Notes: generated from the letters alone by a model not told the origin. A DNA stretch of 64,000 bases from JAGQPD01 sp020426865 (GCA_041399065.1 JAWKTN010000001.1:372001-436000); one strand, 5' to 3'. Shown: positions 26,196 to 35,694, numbered from the stretch's first letter. Numbers and translations are program-made.

Positions 26196-27866
26196 TTAGG
26201 TGTCTGCGGATTGCGTGACGGGTTCGCCCCAATCGGCGGTGAATTCAGCCTGGCATGGCCGGCAACGAAAGCGGCGTCCGAGATGCTCAGCCACCACCAT
26301 GCTTGTGTCACCACAGCCCGGGCAAGCGACCCGCACACGTAGCGCCCCGTTTCCGCACTGCATGATGTCGCTCGGAACGGTGGCAAATGGAACGTCGTCT
26401 TCGTGCAGCGTGGTCAGAAGATCGCGGGTCACCGGCACGACGCCGGCAATCCGATTGGCCAGGCCCCGAATGGCCTCTTCGAACAAGTTTCGTACAACGC
26501 GGCCGTTACCAAAATGGTCGTCTCGCTGTTCGTACAACCACTGCAATCCCACCAGCAATCGTGCTCGCACCGCCGCCGGCAACTCGTAGTAGTTTTTATC
26601 GCACAGCAATTGAAAGATCCGCGCCAACTCGGTGGTCGCGTAATCGGGAAACGTCAGCGTCCGGCTGAAACGCGAGGAAAGGCCCGGATTGGCGGCAATC
26701 AGACGCTGCATCGGTTGTGGATAACCGGCCAGGATCACGACCAGGCGATCACGGGCATCTTCCATGCGTTTGAGCAGCACCTGCAGTGCCTCATGTCCAT
26801 ATGCATCTTCGCCTTCGCTTGACACCAGACTATAAGCTTCGTCGATAAACAGGACACCGTCCAATGCTTCGTCGATGATCTTGTTGGTCTTGGGCGCCGT
26901 TTGCCCGGCGTATTCGGCAACCAACCCAGAGCGATCGGTTTCGATCAGATGGCCGCGTTTAAGGATCCCCATCGCGCCCAGGATCCGGCCGACGATGCGG
27001 GCCACCGTCGTCTTGCCCGTGCCCGGATTGCCGGCAAAGACCATGTGCAAGGTAATTGGCGTGTTCGGCAGGCCGCTCTGAACCCGCTGAGCCTGCAGTT
27101 TCAACAGATTGGTCAATGTGCGAATTTCATCCTTGACCGATTGCAGGCCGATGAGCCCCTCGAGTTCAGCAAGTGTTGCCGATAGATCCGCAGCGGGTTC
27201 GGGTGCCATCGGTCTTGCCGGAGACTTAGGGTTGGGCAGATCGCACTCCGCACGGACTTGCCGGGCATCGGCGGGAATGGCCCGAACGGTCGCTTGCGAC
27301 TTCGCCCGCACTCCATCCGATCTCGACGCCGTAGCCTGGTCGATCGCCAACGGTTGCAAGTGCTGTTCCAGCTCGTACTGGATCCCGCTCAGCGCACGGG
27401 CCGTGCGCGGATCAACGCTGCCGTTGGCCTTGCCGACGACGTTGGCCATCCGCATGATGACGGTTTCCAGCTTACCAACTTCGTCCCGCAACGGCGACAT
27501 TGTCACAAACGGCCGGATCAAACTGTACCACTGCAGTCGTTCGACATGGGTGGACATTTCCCGAGCGGCCTCGCGGAGGTCCTCACCTTCGAGCCATCGG
27601 TCCCAGACATGATCGAACAATACCTGCGACAGCTGTCGCTCGAATCGCGACCATTTCTGATCGCTCAAAGCGACAACGAAATAGACCTTTACGACCAGCC
27701 CCCGATGTAGGTCGTCCATCATTTCGACGAACTCTTCGGGGGACTTATCGATGATGTGGGGATACTGATTGATGCATTGGCGGCCGCTTTCAACGTAGAG
27801 TTGACGACAGTCGTTCAGCGAACGCTGGTATTCCGCAATCAAATTGGTTTGACTTTGCGTCGTCAT
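26196..27866 (-). CDS. CbbX/SpoVK-type AAA ATPase with C-terminal zinc ribbon
   Basis: 556 residues. Residues 1-180 are helical and unknown. The AAA domain starts at about 235 (LEGLIGLQSVKDEI). It contains Walker A GNPGTGKT at 279-286, Walker B VLFIDEA at 338-344 and a sensor region LAGYPQPMQRL with the arginine finger region PGLSSRFSRTL. This is the CbbX/SpoVK/ClpV-like subclass whose rings remodel other proteins. The C terminus holds a CPGC...CRPC zinc ribbon (C515, C518, C535, C538) that is not standard for the family. It overlaps the kinase gene by ATGA, so it is probably made together with the kinase and symporter. Confidence 0.85.
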   Translation of the reverse strand: MTTQSQTNLIAEYQRSLNDCRQLYVESGRQCINQYPHIIDKSPEEFVEMMDDLHRGLVVKVYFVVALSDQKWSRFERQLSQVLFDHVWDRWLEGEDLREAAREMSTHVERLQWYSLIRPFVTMSPLRDEVGKLETVIMRMANVVGKANGSVDPRTARALSGIQYELEQHLQPLAIDQATASRSDGVRAKSQATVRAIPADARQVRAECDLPNPKSPARPMAPEPAADLSATLAELEGLIGLQSVKDEIRTLTNLLKLQAQRVQSGLPNTPITLHMVFAGNPGTGKTTVARIVGRILGAMGILKRGHLIETDRSGLVAEYAGQTAPKTNKIIDEALDGVLFIDEAYSLVSSEGEDAYGHEALQVLLKRMEDARDRLVVILAGYPQPMQRLIAANPGLSSRFSRTLTFPDYATTELARIFQLLCDKNYYELPAAVRARLLVGLQWLYEQRDDHFGNGRVVRNLFEEAIRGLANRIAGVVPVTRDLLTTLHEDDVPFATVPSDIMQCGNGALRVRVACPGCGDTSMVVAEHLGRRFRCRPCQAEFTADWGEPVTQSADT

Positions 27867-29110
27867 GGCTTCCGTCCGAGACCGTCCAGCCGAACGATCC
27901 CGTCAACGACTTTACAGACATGCACGGCGTATCGATCGGCGAAGTCGGGTCGGCTGAGGGGATACCCTTGATCGACCGCCGCTTTCACGGCGTCGACAGC
28001 TCCGGCGCGGACGATGGCCCCCGACGCACCTTTGTCACCGCCACCCAGCATTCGCTCTCCCAGCACGCCCGGCACGCTTCGCACGATGTCGCACATTGTC
28101 TCCAATTCCGGTCCCGAAATCTGGTAATCGTCACGCAGCCCAATTCCGTCGGCACGAAAGATTCGACCCACCTGTTGGATGTCGCCCTTTTTCCATGCGT
28201 CGAGCATTTGATAAAACCGCTGCTGCGATTCATAGATGTATTTTAACCGTCGGCACAATTCGGGAAACTCTTGTGCATACGTCGCCACCAGTTTCGCGTA
28301 TAGCTTCGCCTCGCGAACCGCAGCCAGGTTTTCAATACCAAACGGCTCGGCCGCCATCGCGGCCAGACGCTCACATTCCTCGCGCCGAAGCTTGTAGGTG
28401 GACTTTTCCAAACCGGGCCGAACCGTGCCGGTGTCGAGACTGACAATGCGAAAGTCGCCAGCATCGGCGCCCAACGGCACATAGTCGATCGTGCGTTGCT
28501 GGGGATTGTAATGTGTCCCCATTCCATCGCGCGCAAACATGATCATGATCTGATCGAGTTTCCCGCAGGGGGAGCCAATGTAATCGTTCTCAACCAGCTG
28601 CGCCAAATCGACAATCCGAAACGGCTCCACCCCTTCAACGTTGTTGACCTCGAACGCCGTAATGATCAAGTTCAACGCCAGTGACGCCGATCTTGACATC
28701 CCCCCGCCGGGAATGTTGCCAAACAGTACAGCATCGAACCCGGTTTTCAGCGAGTACCCCTCACGGCGCAAGACGTAGTCGATCCCTAACGGAAACCGAG
28801 CCCAACTGTCGCGCACCTGGCCCGGCCCGGCCCCTTCTCCCAAACGAAACTGCACCACCCCATCCTGCGGGAAGTTGCAACTGTACATACGTACAGTATT
28901 TAATGAATTGGGCTTATAGGCGAGCCAGATGAAGCGGTCGGTGCCGACTCCGAATAGTTCGGTACCGTTGTAGTCGCCATGTTCGACGCCCAAACAGAAG
29001 CGGGACGACGACCGGCGAATGTGGCCGCCCCACACATCCAGCTGCCATTGCTGTGCGGCTCGACTAAGTTGCTGGTGTACCTCTGTTGGAATACTCGCTC
29101 GCTGATGCAT
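27863..29110 (-). CDS. GHMP sugar kinase, galactokinase-like
   Basis: 415 residues. The N-terminal substrate motif is EHGDYNG (43-49), close to EHTDYN of galactokinase. The ATP loop is GNIPGGGMSRSASL (131-144), and the catalytic aspartate lies in GKLDQ (D186). The C-terminal GHMP glycine motif is MLGGGDKGASGAIV. It would phosphorylate a hexose at C1 using ATP. The canonical GRVNLIGEH opening is replaced by RFCLGVEH, and the usual PLGSGLSSSAS by PGGGMSRSAS, so the true sugar may differ from galactose. It follows the sodium/sugar symporter by 18 bases and overlaps the AAA gene by four. Confidence 0.8.
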   Translation of the reverse strand: MHQRASIPTEVHQQLSRAAQQWQLDVWGGHIRRSSSRFCLGVEHGDYNGTELFGVGTDRFIWLAYKPNSLNTVRMYSCNFPQDGVVQFRLGEGAGPGQVRDSWARFPLGIDYVLRREGYSLKTGFDAVLFGNIPGGGMSRSASLALNLIITAFEVNNVEGVEPFRIVDLAQLVENDYIGSPCGKLDQIMIMFARDGMGTHYNPQQRTIDYVPLGADAGDFRIVSLDTGTVRPGLEKSTYKLRREECERLAAMAAEPFGIENLAAVREAKLYAKLVATYAQEFPELCRRLKYIYESQQRFYQMLDAWKKGDIQQVGRIFRADGIGLRDDYQISGPELETMCDIVRSVPGVLGERMLGGGDKGASGAIVRAGAVDAVKAAVDQGYPLSRPDFADRYAVHVCKVVDGIVRLDGLGRKP

Positions 29111-29128
29111 GTGTCTTCGACTCCGCCC

Positions 29129-31090
29129 TTACCAAAAGATCACATACAAAGCGACGGTTAACAGGACCACGACGAAACCAAAGAACTTGGCGGTGGGGGA
29201 ACTGGAGACGTTCATCTTCTCGTTTACCGGCAGTTCCACGGGATGCTTCAATGGCACTGCCAGCGTAATGGCTGTTAGCACCGCAAGCAGGATCCCAAAG
29301 CACAACGCCATGCGGTCGAGAAACGACCACTCGGCAATCCGGGCCAGCAACGACGGATTACCGTCACCAAACATCAAGGGGCTGAATTTGAAGAGCCCGT
29401 ACAACAGTGGGTTCAACATCAAACCGACCATCCCGATGACTCGGGGTGCGCGGTGCACAAGCAATCCGAAGAGGAAAATCGCGAGGATGCCGGGAGATAT
29501 GAAACCTTGGAATTCCTGGATGAACGTGAAGATGCCGCCAAACTTGGGGCTGTCCAACTGCGGCGCGATCAGGACTGCGATCAAGACAAACACAATCGTG
29601 CAAATCCGGCCCACCGTCACAAGCTCGAATTGGCTGGCGTTGGACTTGGCTTTTCCGTAGATGTCCATGGCGAAAATCGTGGAGGCCGAGTTCAACATGG
29701 AGGCCAGCGAACTGACGACAGCACCGAAGATGGCGGCCAATACAAACCCTTGCACGCCAATGCGATTGGCCAGCAGGTTCCGCAACAAGGTGGGGAACGC
29801 AGCATCGTAGTCGTACCCAACCAACGTGCCACCGGCCTTGATGTCGGCGGGTATTTCGGCAATTACCAGCGCGTTGGCGGCCACGATCTCGCCGGCCGTG
29901 GCGGCCGACAGGTCGCTGGTGCCAGCGCCCGACAAGCGGGCATTGTGGGCAACCACATTGGCGGCCTCCTGCGGGTGCAACTCGGCATAAGCTTCGGTAA
30001 AAGTCACGGACTGTTGTTCTTGTTTGGTAATCAAATCTTGGACGGCGGCATTTTTTGAATCGGCCTGCGATGCGAGATCGTGCCGATACAGGTTGTACGC
30101 CAGGATCCCTGGAATGACGACGACAAATGGAATGAGCAGCTTCAAGAAGGCAGCGAAGACAACTCCCATTTGTCCTTCGGCCAGCGACTTCGCCCCGAGT
30201 GTGCGTTGCGTGATGTATTGATTGAGCCCCCAATAGAAAAAGTTCGGAATCCACAGGCCAACGACCAGGGCGCTCCAGGGGATCTTTGGGTCGTTAATTG
30301 GTCGCTTCATGTGTAATTTGCCATCGGGCAATGCCCCCTTATTGAGGGCGACGAATCTTTGGATGGGCGTGCTATCGGTCAATTGCTCGGTGGTCACATC
30401 CGCGTTGCGGGCCGTCGTTATCAATTCACTGGGGTCGGCCGCCCCTAACGCTCCCAACGCCAAGTACGCAATGATCGCACCGCCAAGGATCAATGCCGAG
30501 CCCTGGATTAAGTCGGCCCATGCACAGGCCTTGAGTCCGCCGGCGAAGACATAGACGGCTGCGAGTACGCCGATGATCCAGCAACCAACGGTGATGTTAC
30601 TTAGGTCGATCCCCAACGGCGTGTAGCCCTGGAAGTAAACGCAAATGACTTTCGCCCCCGAGTAGATCACGGATGCCGTTGGTACCCCCACCAAGATGAT
30701 CATCGTGCTGATGGCCATGATGATGCGCGCCAAACCGTCGTAACGGTATTCAAGGAATTCCGGGATCGTGTAGATCCCGCTTTTGAGAAACTTCGGTAAG
30801 AAGACAAACGCCACGACCACCAGCGTGATGGCTGCCATCCACTCGTAGCTGGCGATGGCCATCCCCAACCAATTCGCCGATTCGCCGCTCATCCCCACGA
30901 ACTGTTCGGTCGAAATGTTGGCGGCAATTAGTGAGAATCCGACCAGCCACCACGTTAGACCCCGACCCGCGAGAAAATAATCTTGTGCGCCATGCTCGCT
31001 ATGTGTCTCTTCGCTACGGCTTTGCCACAAGCCGATCGTGATAACCGACGCAATAAAGCCAACAAATACGAGTATATCGACAGGGTGCAT
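29129..31090 (-). CDS. Sodium/solute symporter of the SGLT type
   Basis: About 653 residues with 13 or more hydrophobic segments. The sugar-symporter opening DYFLAGRGLTWWLVGFSLIAANISTEQFVGMSG is typical of SSS/SGLT transporters. GIYTIPEFLEYRYD and GGLKACAWADLIQG follow in the family order. It probably brings a hexose in with sodium to feed the kinase downstream. A loop of about 100 residues in the second half (around TKQEQQSVTFTEAYAELH) is longer and more hydrophilic than usual and may be an extra domain. The frame is open from 31150. ATG 31090 is preferred because it begins just before the first span and has a GGAAAGG site. Confidence 0.85.
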   Translation of the reverse strand: MHPVDILVFVGFIASVITIGLWQSRSEETHSEHGAQDYFLAGRGLTWWLVGFSLIAANISTEQFVGMSGESANWLGMAIASYEWMAAITLVVVAFVFLPKFLKSGIYTIPEFLEYRYDGLARIIMAISTMIILVGVPTASVIYSGAKVICVYFQGYTPLGIDLSNITVGCWIIGVLAAVYVFAGGLKACAWADLIQGSALILGGAIIAYLALGALGAADPSELITTARNADVTTEQLTDSTPIQRFVALNKGALPDGKLHMKRPINDPKIPWSALVVGLWIPNFFYWGLNQYITQRTLGAKSLAEGQMGVVFAAFLKLLIPFVVVIPGILAYNLYRHDLASQADSKNAAVQDLITKQEQQSVTFTEAYAELHPQEAANVVAHNARLSGAGTSDLSAATAGEIVAANALVIAEIPADIKAGGTLVGYDYDAAFPTLLRNLLANRIGVQGFVLAAIFGAVVSSLASMLNSASTIFAMDIYGKAKSNASQFELVTVGRICTIVFVLIAVLIAPQLDSPKFGGIFTFIQEFQGFISPGILAIFLFGLLVHRAPRVIGMVGLMLNPLLYGLFKFSPLMFGDGNPSLLARIAEWSFLDRMALCFGILLAVLTAITLAVPLKHPVELPVNEKMNVSSSPTAKFFGFVVVLLTVALYVIFW

Positions 31091-31350
31091 CTGGGGCCTT
31101 TCCAAGGAAACAATGGTGTCGCGTCGCATTGGTCTGGTGGTTCGAGCCACGGGTTCGAACGCGACGCGACGAGCACTTCAGACTTAGATTCCAACACGAC
31201 AGCGAGAAGCTTTCAAGAAGTGCTGGCGGAAATTGTGAGAAATTCCTTATTCTCGCCGCAGTTCGAGCCGCGTCAATGAAGCAACTTTACCGAGTCGAGG
31301 CAATCGGTACATCTGTCGCAGAGATCGCAGAGTTCCGAGATTGATCCGCC
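31091..31350. other. Upstream region of the symporter operon, no gene seen
   Basis: Together with the terminator at 31351-31392 this makes a gap of about 400 bases between genes. It should contain the leftward promoter of the symporter/kinase/AAA operon. I found no clear operator repeat. Confidence 0.5.
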
Positions 31351-31392
31351 GAAAAAAAGAATGAGGGCGAGTCTCCGCCCGAAGACTCGCCC
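31351..31392 (-). terminator. Rho-independent terminator of the 31498-32097 gene
   Basis: A perfect 10-base inverted repeat (31365-31374 with 31383-31392, GGGCGAGTCT arms) is followed on the minus strand by TCATTC and seven T. It lies about 105 bases past the stop of the leftward secreted-protein gene and before the promoter region of the symporter operon. Confidence 0.9.
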
Positions 31393-31497
31393 CCTGACGG
31401 GAGAAAATTCGTTGGTCCCAGGTGTTTCGCCGCCTGCCCACGGATGCCTAAGTGCCCATGCCGAGATACGGCTGGCGACAGCCGTGGAACATTACGG

Positions 31498-32097
31498 TTA
31501 TCCGGCGACCACTTCGACATCAACGGAGGTGCGGATGCGGCCGTTGCGGTCGAGGATCAGGATGCGACCCTCACGCGGTTGCGTCAAATTGAGCACTGGC
31601 ACATCGACCACCACTCCCTCTTCGTTCCACTGGACGATCTCCAGACGTCGCGTGGCGGCACCAATCTTGAGGACAACCCGGCCATCATCGATCAGTGTCG
31701 GCGTATTGAAGCGGACTCGCGTCCCGGCCGGAATCTGTTTGATCTCGGTTTTGATGATACTCACATCCACGTTGTCAGGGGCCTCGACGCGGACCGGTGC
31801 CACCTGTTGAACCACCGGTTGGGAAACAACGGGTTGAGCAACCGGGACGGGCGTGGGAACGGCAACGGGCGTGATCAATGGCTTGTAGCCGTAGTAGCCG
31901 TAACCGTACCAATGGCGGTAGTGTGGCACGTTAACATACGTGTTGTTCTTGATGTAAGGCTTGTGCCAATAGCCAGTTGCCGCGGCCAACTTGGGGTGGT
32001 TCGCAACGAACTTGGCGGGGCCCTTAGCGTGGACCCATTGGGTGGCGAGGACAGTACCGACGAGTGCAGCGGCAACAATGGCGGCGATTTTTTTCAT
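31498..32097 (-). CDS. Secreted protein of unknown function
   Basis: 199 residues with a clear signal peptide (MKKIAAIVAAALVGTVLA, then THAK-like cleavage region). A Tyr/Gly/His-rich stretch follows (WYGYGYYGYKP), then a Val/Pro-rich linker, and then a C-terminal beta-rich half (VRFNTPTLIDDGRVVLKIG, GRILILDRNGRIRTSVDVE). I do not recognise the family. It is monocistronic, with its own terminator downstream. The Pro/Val linker is typical of proteins that span a surface layer (inference). Confidence 0.75.
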   Translation of the reverse strand: MKKIAAIVAAALVGTVLATQWVHAKGPAKFVANHPKLAAATGYWHKPYIKNNTYVNVPHYRHWYGYGYYGYKPLITPVAVPTPVPVAQPVVSQPVVQQVAPVRVEAPDNVDVSIIKTEIKQIPAGTRVRFNTPTLIDDGRVVLKIGAATRRLEIVQWNEEGVVVDVPVLNLTQPREGRILILDRNGRIRTSVDVEVVAG

Positions 32098-32382
32098 GAC
32101 TTTTCTCTTTTCCTTTTCGTGTGCTGGCTGTTTTTTTGCTCCCGTAATCTGCTGAGCGTGAAAAAGGAATAAATGTTACTCCGGATTGAAAATGGCAAAA
32201 AAATTTGGTTGGGCCGGAACTTGCCGGTAGGGGACGGTGTTACAAAGCCAAGAGGGGGACACGGCTCGTACTCAGTTTACGAACACCTTTCAACCCATGT
32301 GGCAGGCACCCAGCAAGATGTCTTTTCCGCGGGGCACATGGTCGCGAGCAAAAGAACAATGTTTACCAGGAGAACACAGACG

Positions 32383-33231
32383 ATGACGCGTAAGGTCGGT
32401 TTCACAGCGATCGTATTGGCGATGCTGGCGATGGCCAGTGTCATGACAGTAACGGCCATGGCGCAACCCGGTGGTGGTGGACGCGGTGGCTTCGGCGGAC
32501 GAGGTGGCTTTGGTGGATTCGGTGGTCGAGGCGGATTTGGTGGCGGATTGCTGCGATTGGCACAAGCGGAATCGGTACAAGAGGAATTAGAGGTTGTCCC
32601 TGATCAGAAGACCAAGATCGACGCATTGGCGGAAGAGATGCGTGGGCAACGTGGACAGGGTGGACCTGGTGGCGGTGGCTTCCAGAATTTCCGCGACATG
32701 TCCGACGAAGAGCGTGAAAAGGCGATGGAAGAGTTGCAAGCCCGTCAGGCAGAACGGTCCAAGCAAGAAAAGGAAAAGCTCGGAGAGATCTTACTGGCCG
32801 ATCAGATGAAGCGACTGGAGGAGATCAGCCTGCAGCAGCAGGGCATCAGCGCCCTGAGCGACGCTGATGTGGCAGCAAAAATTGGGCTCGGTGACGCCGA
32901 CAAGGAAAAGATCCAAACCGCGATTACGGAAGGCCAGCAGTCAATGGGTGAACAGATGCGGGAGCTATTCCAAGGCGGTGACCGCGATGCGATGCGGGAG
33001 AAAATGCAGGAACTGCGTACGGAAATGGAGAACAAGGTCCTGGCCTTGTTGACACCCGACCAGAAAACGGCATTTGACGCCTTGAAGGGCGAAGCGTTTG
33101 ACCTGACAACGATTCAGCCACAGGGTGGCCGTGGGGGCTTTGGTGGCCCCGGTGGTGGCGGACGAGGCCCGGGTGGACAAGGCGGCGGGCGCCGTGGCGG
33201 CGGGCAGCAACGCCCTGACGCGGAAAACTAA
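32383..33231 (+). CDS. Secreted Gly-rich helical protein (planctomycete family)
   Basis: About 282 residues. A signal peptide (AIVLAMLAMASVMTVTAMA) precedes a GGRGGFGG-type stretch. A charged helical body follows (for example EELEVVPDQKTKIDALAEEM and ALLTPDQKTAFDALKG), and then a Gly/Arg-rich tail. The helical repeats with LTPDQ recall CpxP/Spy-like periplasmic proteins, but identity is not established. The frame is open from 32173. ATG 32383, with AGGAG ten bases upstream, is the start that places the signal peptide at the N terminus. The next gene also carries a Gly/Arg-rich N terminus, so both may work at the envelope together. Confidence 0.8.
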   Translation: MTRKVGFTAIVLAMLAMASVMTVTAMAQPGGGGRGGFGGRGGFGGFGGRGGFGGGLLRLAQAESVQEELEVVPDQKTKIDALAEEMRGQRGQGGPGGGGFQNFRDMSDEEREKAMEELQARQAERSKQEKEKLGEILLADQMKRLEEISLQQQGISALSDADVAAKIGLGDADKEKIQTAITEGQQSMGEQMRELFQGGDRDAMREKMQELRTEMENKVLALLTPDQKTAFDALKGEAFDLTTIQPQGGRGGFGGPGGGGRGPGGQGGGRRGGGQQRPDAEN

Positions 33232-33545
33232 ACGATTCCCTTCCGGTTGACTCAAATTCCGCAAAGAAGAAACCGGCAATCCGGCCAAGTCGATGCTCCG
33301 AAGGACAGGTCGGAGCACGCCATGGGGTAGCCCGTCGCTTTGAACGTTTGACATTCGGGGCCGAACCGTCCAGCCTGCTATCGCGTTTTCGAACACGATG
33401 GCATAGGAACAGGCGAGGCTTCTGACTGCACCTCTGTCAAATTGTTCATGACGGGCTACCTTTTTTTAGGTACAATGGAGATTCATTCTTCGATTGACGT
33501 TTTATGGGTTTGCGTAACCGATTGTTTCAGAGGGGCTCCGCAATA
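33232..33545. other. Intergenic region with one hairpin, no gene seen
   Basis: An 8-base perfect hairpin lies at 33294-33301/33310-33317 (arm TGCTCCGA), without a T-run. It may be a weak terminator of the preceding gene or a regulatory structure. The rest shows no coding features. A start at 33504 in frame with the EF-hand protein is possible. Confidence 0.5.
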
Positions 33546-35081
33546 ATGCGATACCGTGCCGTCTGCTTGGTGCTCATTGCATTGGCCACCATTTTTCACT
33601 CGACCTCCGGTGACGTGCTCGCCCAACGGGGCGGCCGCGGTGGACGTGGCGGTAGCGATCAAGGCGACGGTGGCAGTGATCGCGGCGGTCGTGGTGGGTT
33701 TGGCGGTCGTGGAGGGGGCGATAGCGGCGGCGGATCACCCTTCGGCGGTCGCGGCGGCTTTGGCGGTCGTGGAGGGGGCGACGACGGCGGCGGATCACCC
33801 TTCGGCGGTCGCGGCGGCTTTGGCGGTCGTGGAGGGGGCGATAGCGGCGGCGGATTTCCTTTCGGCGGTCGAGGTGGCTTCGGCGGTCGCGGCGGTGGTG
33901 ACAACGGCGGCGGCGGGTTTCCCTTCGGCGGCCGTGGTGGTGGCCCGGGCGGCGGTTTCGATCCAGCTCAAATGCTCGGCCGTCTTGACCGCAATGGCGA
34001 TGGGATGATCGACGAAGACGAAGCCGGCGGTGGGTTCGGCCGGTTCATTACCCGGATGGTCCCCAATGTCGACTTCTCGCGCCCCGTTTCGATCGAATCG
34101 CTCAGTCGCTCCATCCAACGCGCTCGCGATGGCGGGGATGACAATAGCTCGTCGGATAGCTCCTCGGATGAAATTGAACCACCGGTTCCGGGTTTCGGTG
34201 TCGAGGACGAATTATTGCCGCAGGTGTTGGGTTTCGGTATCAACGGCGTTTTGCCTCCGTTTCCGACCACCGCCGAAGATCGCGCCGCAGCACGCGAAAT
34301 GATGTCCCGGTACGACCGCAATGGCGATGGCATCCTCGATGAAGACGAAGCGGGACGATTGCGTCGCCGCGGTGAAGACCCAATGGACTACGACCGAAAT
34401 CGAGATCGCCGATTGACGCTGGAAGAACTGGCTATTCGCAACGCCAAACGGCGCGGCGTCGAAGCCGAAGATCGGCGGCGACGCGAACAAGAGGACAACC
34501 AGGACAACCAAAACAATGAGGAATACGGAGACGGCGAAGAGGACTTGGCGGATTCCAGCGGCGATTCCGGCTCGTATCGTTTTTTGACTCCCTACGATCG
34601 CTTGCCACCAGGGCTGCCCGATTGGTTTCGCACAAAAGATACCAACCGGGACGCCCAGGTTGTCATGGCGGAGTTTGCCACGGGCTGGAACGATGCCATC
34701 GCCGAACAGTTCATGGCCATCGATGCGAATGGGGACGGCACAATTACCCCGGAAGAAGCAAAGGCGGGCCCGCGAACGATCGCCGTCACCGACGCGCCTC
34801 GATCGGACTCATCCTCCAGCGGCATTGCCAGCCCCCCAGAGACTGTTGGTTCTCCTGCTGCGCCACCGTCGGTTGCATCCGTCGCGACGTCGGCCGATAG
34901 TAGCTCCTCAACGGCGGATGTGCAAAAGTACGTGGAAGGCTACTTCCAGATGTACGACAAGAATCACGACGACGTGCTGACCGAAGATGAATGGAGCAAA
35001 CGCAAACCGCCCACCGACGCGGACGCCGACAAAGATGGGCGCGTAACGTTCGACGAGTATCTGAAGTACAAGTCGGGCTAA
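33546..35081 (+). CDS. Secreted EF-hand protein with 20-residue Gly-rich repeats
   Basis: About 511 residues. A signal peptide (AVCLVLIALATIFHSTSGDVLA) precedes roughly four 20-residue repeats of the type GGRGGFGGRGGGDSGGGSPF. At least five EF-hand-like calcium loops follow, for example DRNGDGMIDEDE, DRNGDGILDEDE, DANGDGTITPEE, DKNHDDVLTEDE and DADKDGRVTFDE. Acidic and Ser-rich linkers join them. EF-hand proteins of this kind are common in planctomycetes and are probably calcium-binding surface proteins. ATG 33546 is favoured over 33504 because the signal peptide starts directly after it. Confidence 0.85.
   Translation: MRYRAVCLVLIALATIFHSTSGDVLAQRGGRGGRGGSDQGDGGSDRGGRGGFGGRGGGDSGGGSPFGGRGGFGGRGGGDDGGGSPFGGRGGFGGRGGGDSGGGFPFGGRGGFGGRGGGDNGGGGFPFGGRGGGPGGGFDPAQMLGRLDRNGDGMIDEDEAGGGFGRFITRMVPNVDFSRPVSIESLSRSIQRARDGGDDNSSSDSSSDEIEPPVPGFGVEDELLPQVLGFGINGVLPPFPTTAEDRAAAREMMSRYDRNGDGILDEDEAGRLRRRGEDPMDYDRNRDRRLTLEELAIRNAKRRGVEAEDRRRREQEDNQDNQNNEEYGDGEEDLADSSGDSGSYRFLTPYDRLPPGLPDWFRTKDTNRDAQVVMAEFATGWNDAIAEQFMAIDANGDGTITPEEAKAGPRTIAVTDAPRSDSSSSGIASPPETVGSPAAPPSVASVATSADSSSSTADVQKYVEGYFQMYDKNHDDVLTEDEWSKRKPPTDADADKDGRVTFDEYLKYKSG
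33684..33905 (+). repeat. 60-bp tandem repeats inside the EF-hand gene
   Basis: Bases 33721-33780, 33781-33840 and 33841-33900 are nearly identical 60-base units that encode the 20-residue Gly-rich repeat, with a degenerate copy before them. The period is a multiple of three, so copy-number change would keep the reading frame. Confidence 0.85.
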
Positions 35082-35200
35082 CGACGGCCAAATTCAATCG
35101 CTAGACGCACGGCTCTCGCGGCGTCCACCGTTCCACGGCTATCCCAACCGTCAGAGATGGGGCCCCGCAGACCACCGTTTTTGTGACGCATCACCCATCC

Positions 35201-35567
35201 TCTCATCATCCTGCCTCTCACCATCCTGCCATCGATCTTCCTGCCATCGATCTTCCTGCCATCGATCATCCTACCATCGATCATCCTGCCATCCATCATC
35301 CTGCCATCCATCATCCTGCCATCCATCATCCTGCCATCGATCATCCTGCCATCGATCATCCTGCCATCCATCATCCTGCCATCCATCATCCTGCCATCGA
35401 TCATCCTGCCATCCATCATCCTGCCTCCCATCATCCTGCCATCCATCATCCTGCCATCCATCATCCTGCCATCGATCATCCTGCCATCCATCATCCTGCC
35501 ATCCATCATCCTGCCATCGATCATCCTGCCATCCATCATCCTGCCATCCATCATCCTGCCTCCCATC
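35201..35567. repeat. Tandem array of 24 copies of a 15-bp unit
   Basis: The core CCTGCC (once CCTACC) recurs every 15 bases from 35210 to 35555 with no gap. The consensus unit is CATCSATCATCCTGC, where S alternates between G and C in an irregular order. Neighbouring positions vary little (two copies have TTCC). The ATCATCCTGCC core is shared with the 44-bp array at 22911-23599, 11.6 kb away. It lies between the EF-hand gene and a PEP-CTERM gene, both rightward, and ends about 125 bases before the latter's start. All six frames are open through most of it, which is a by-product of the unit. Confidence 0.95.
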
Positions 35568-35694
35568 AAGGAGAGTGAAGACACAATTATTTTGAGGGGA
35601 AACCGCCGTCGGGAAGCATTTACTGTCTTAGAGGCGGCTGTTGGCCGGTTGTATTGGTTCGGACCTTAGTCGATTTTCCATGAGGAGATTACCC

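Noticed and set aside
35078..35584. MMDGRMIDG-type reading frame on the minus strand, and an HHPAI-type frame on the plus strand of the same array
   Set aside because: A 15-base unit without stop codons keeps all frames open. There is no support for translation of either.
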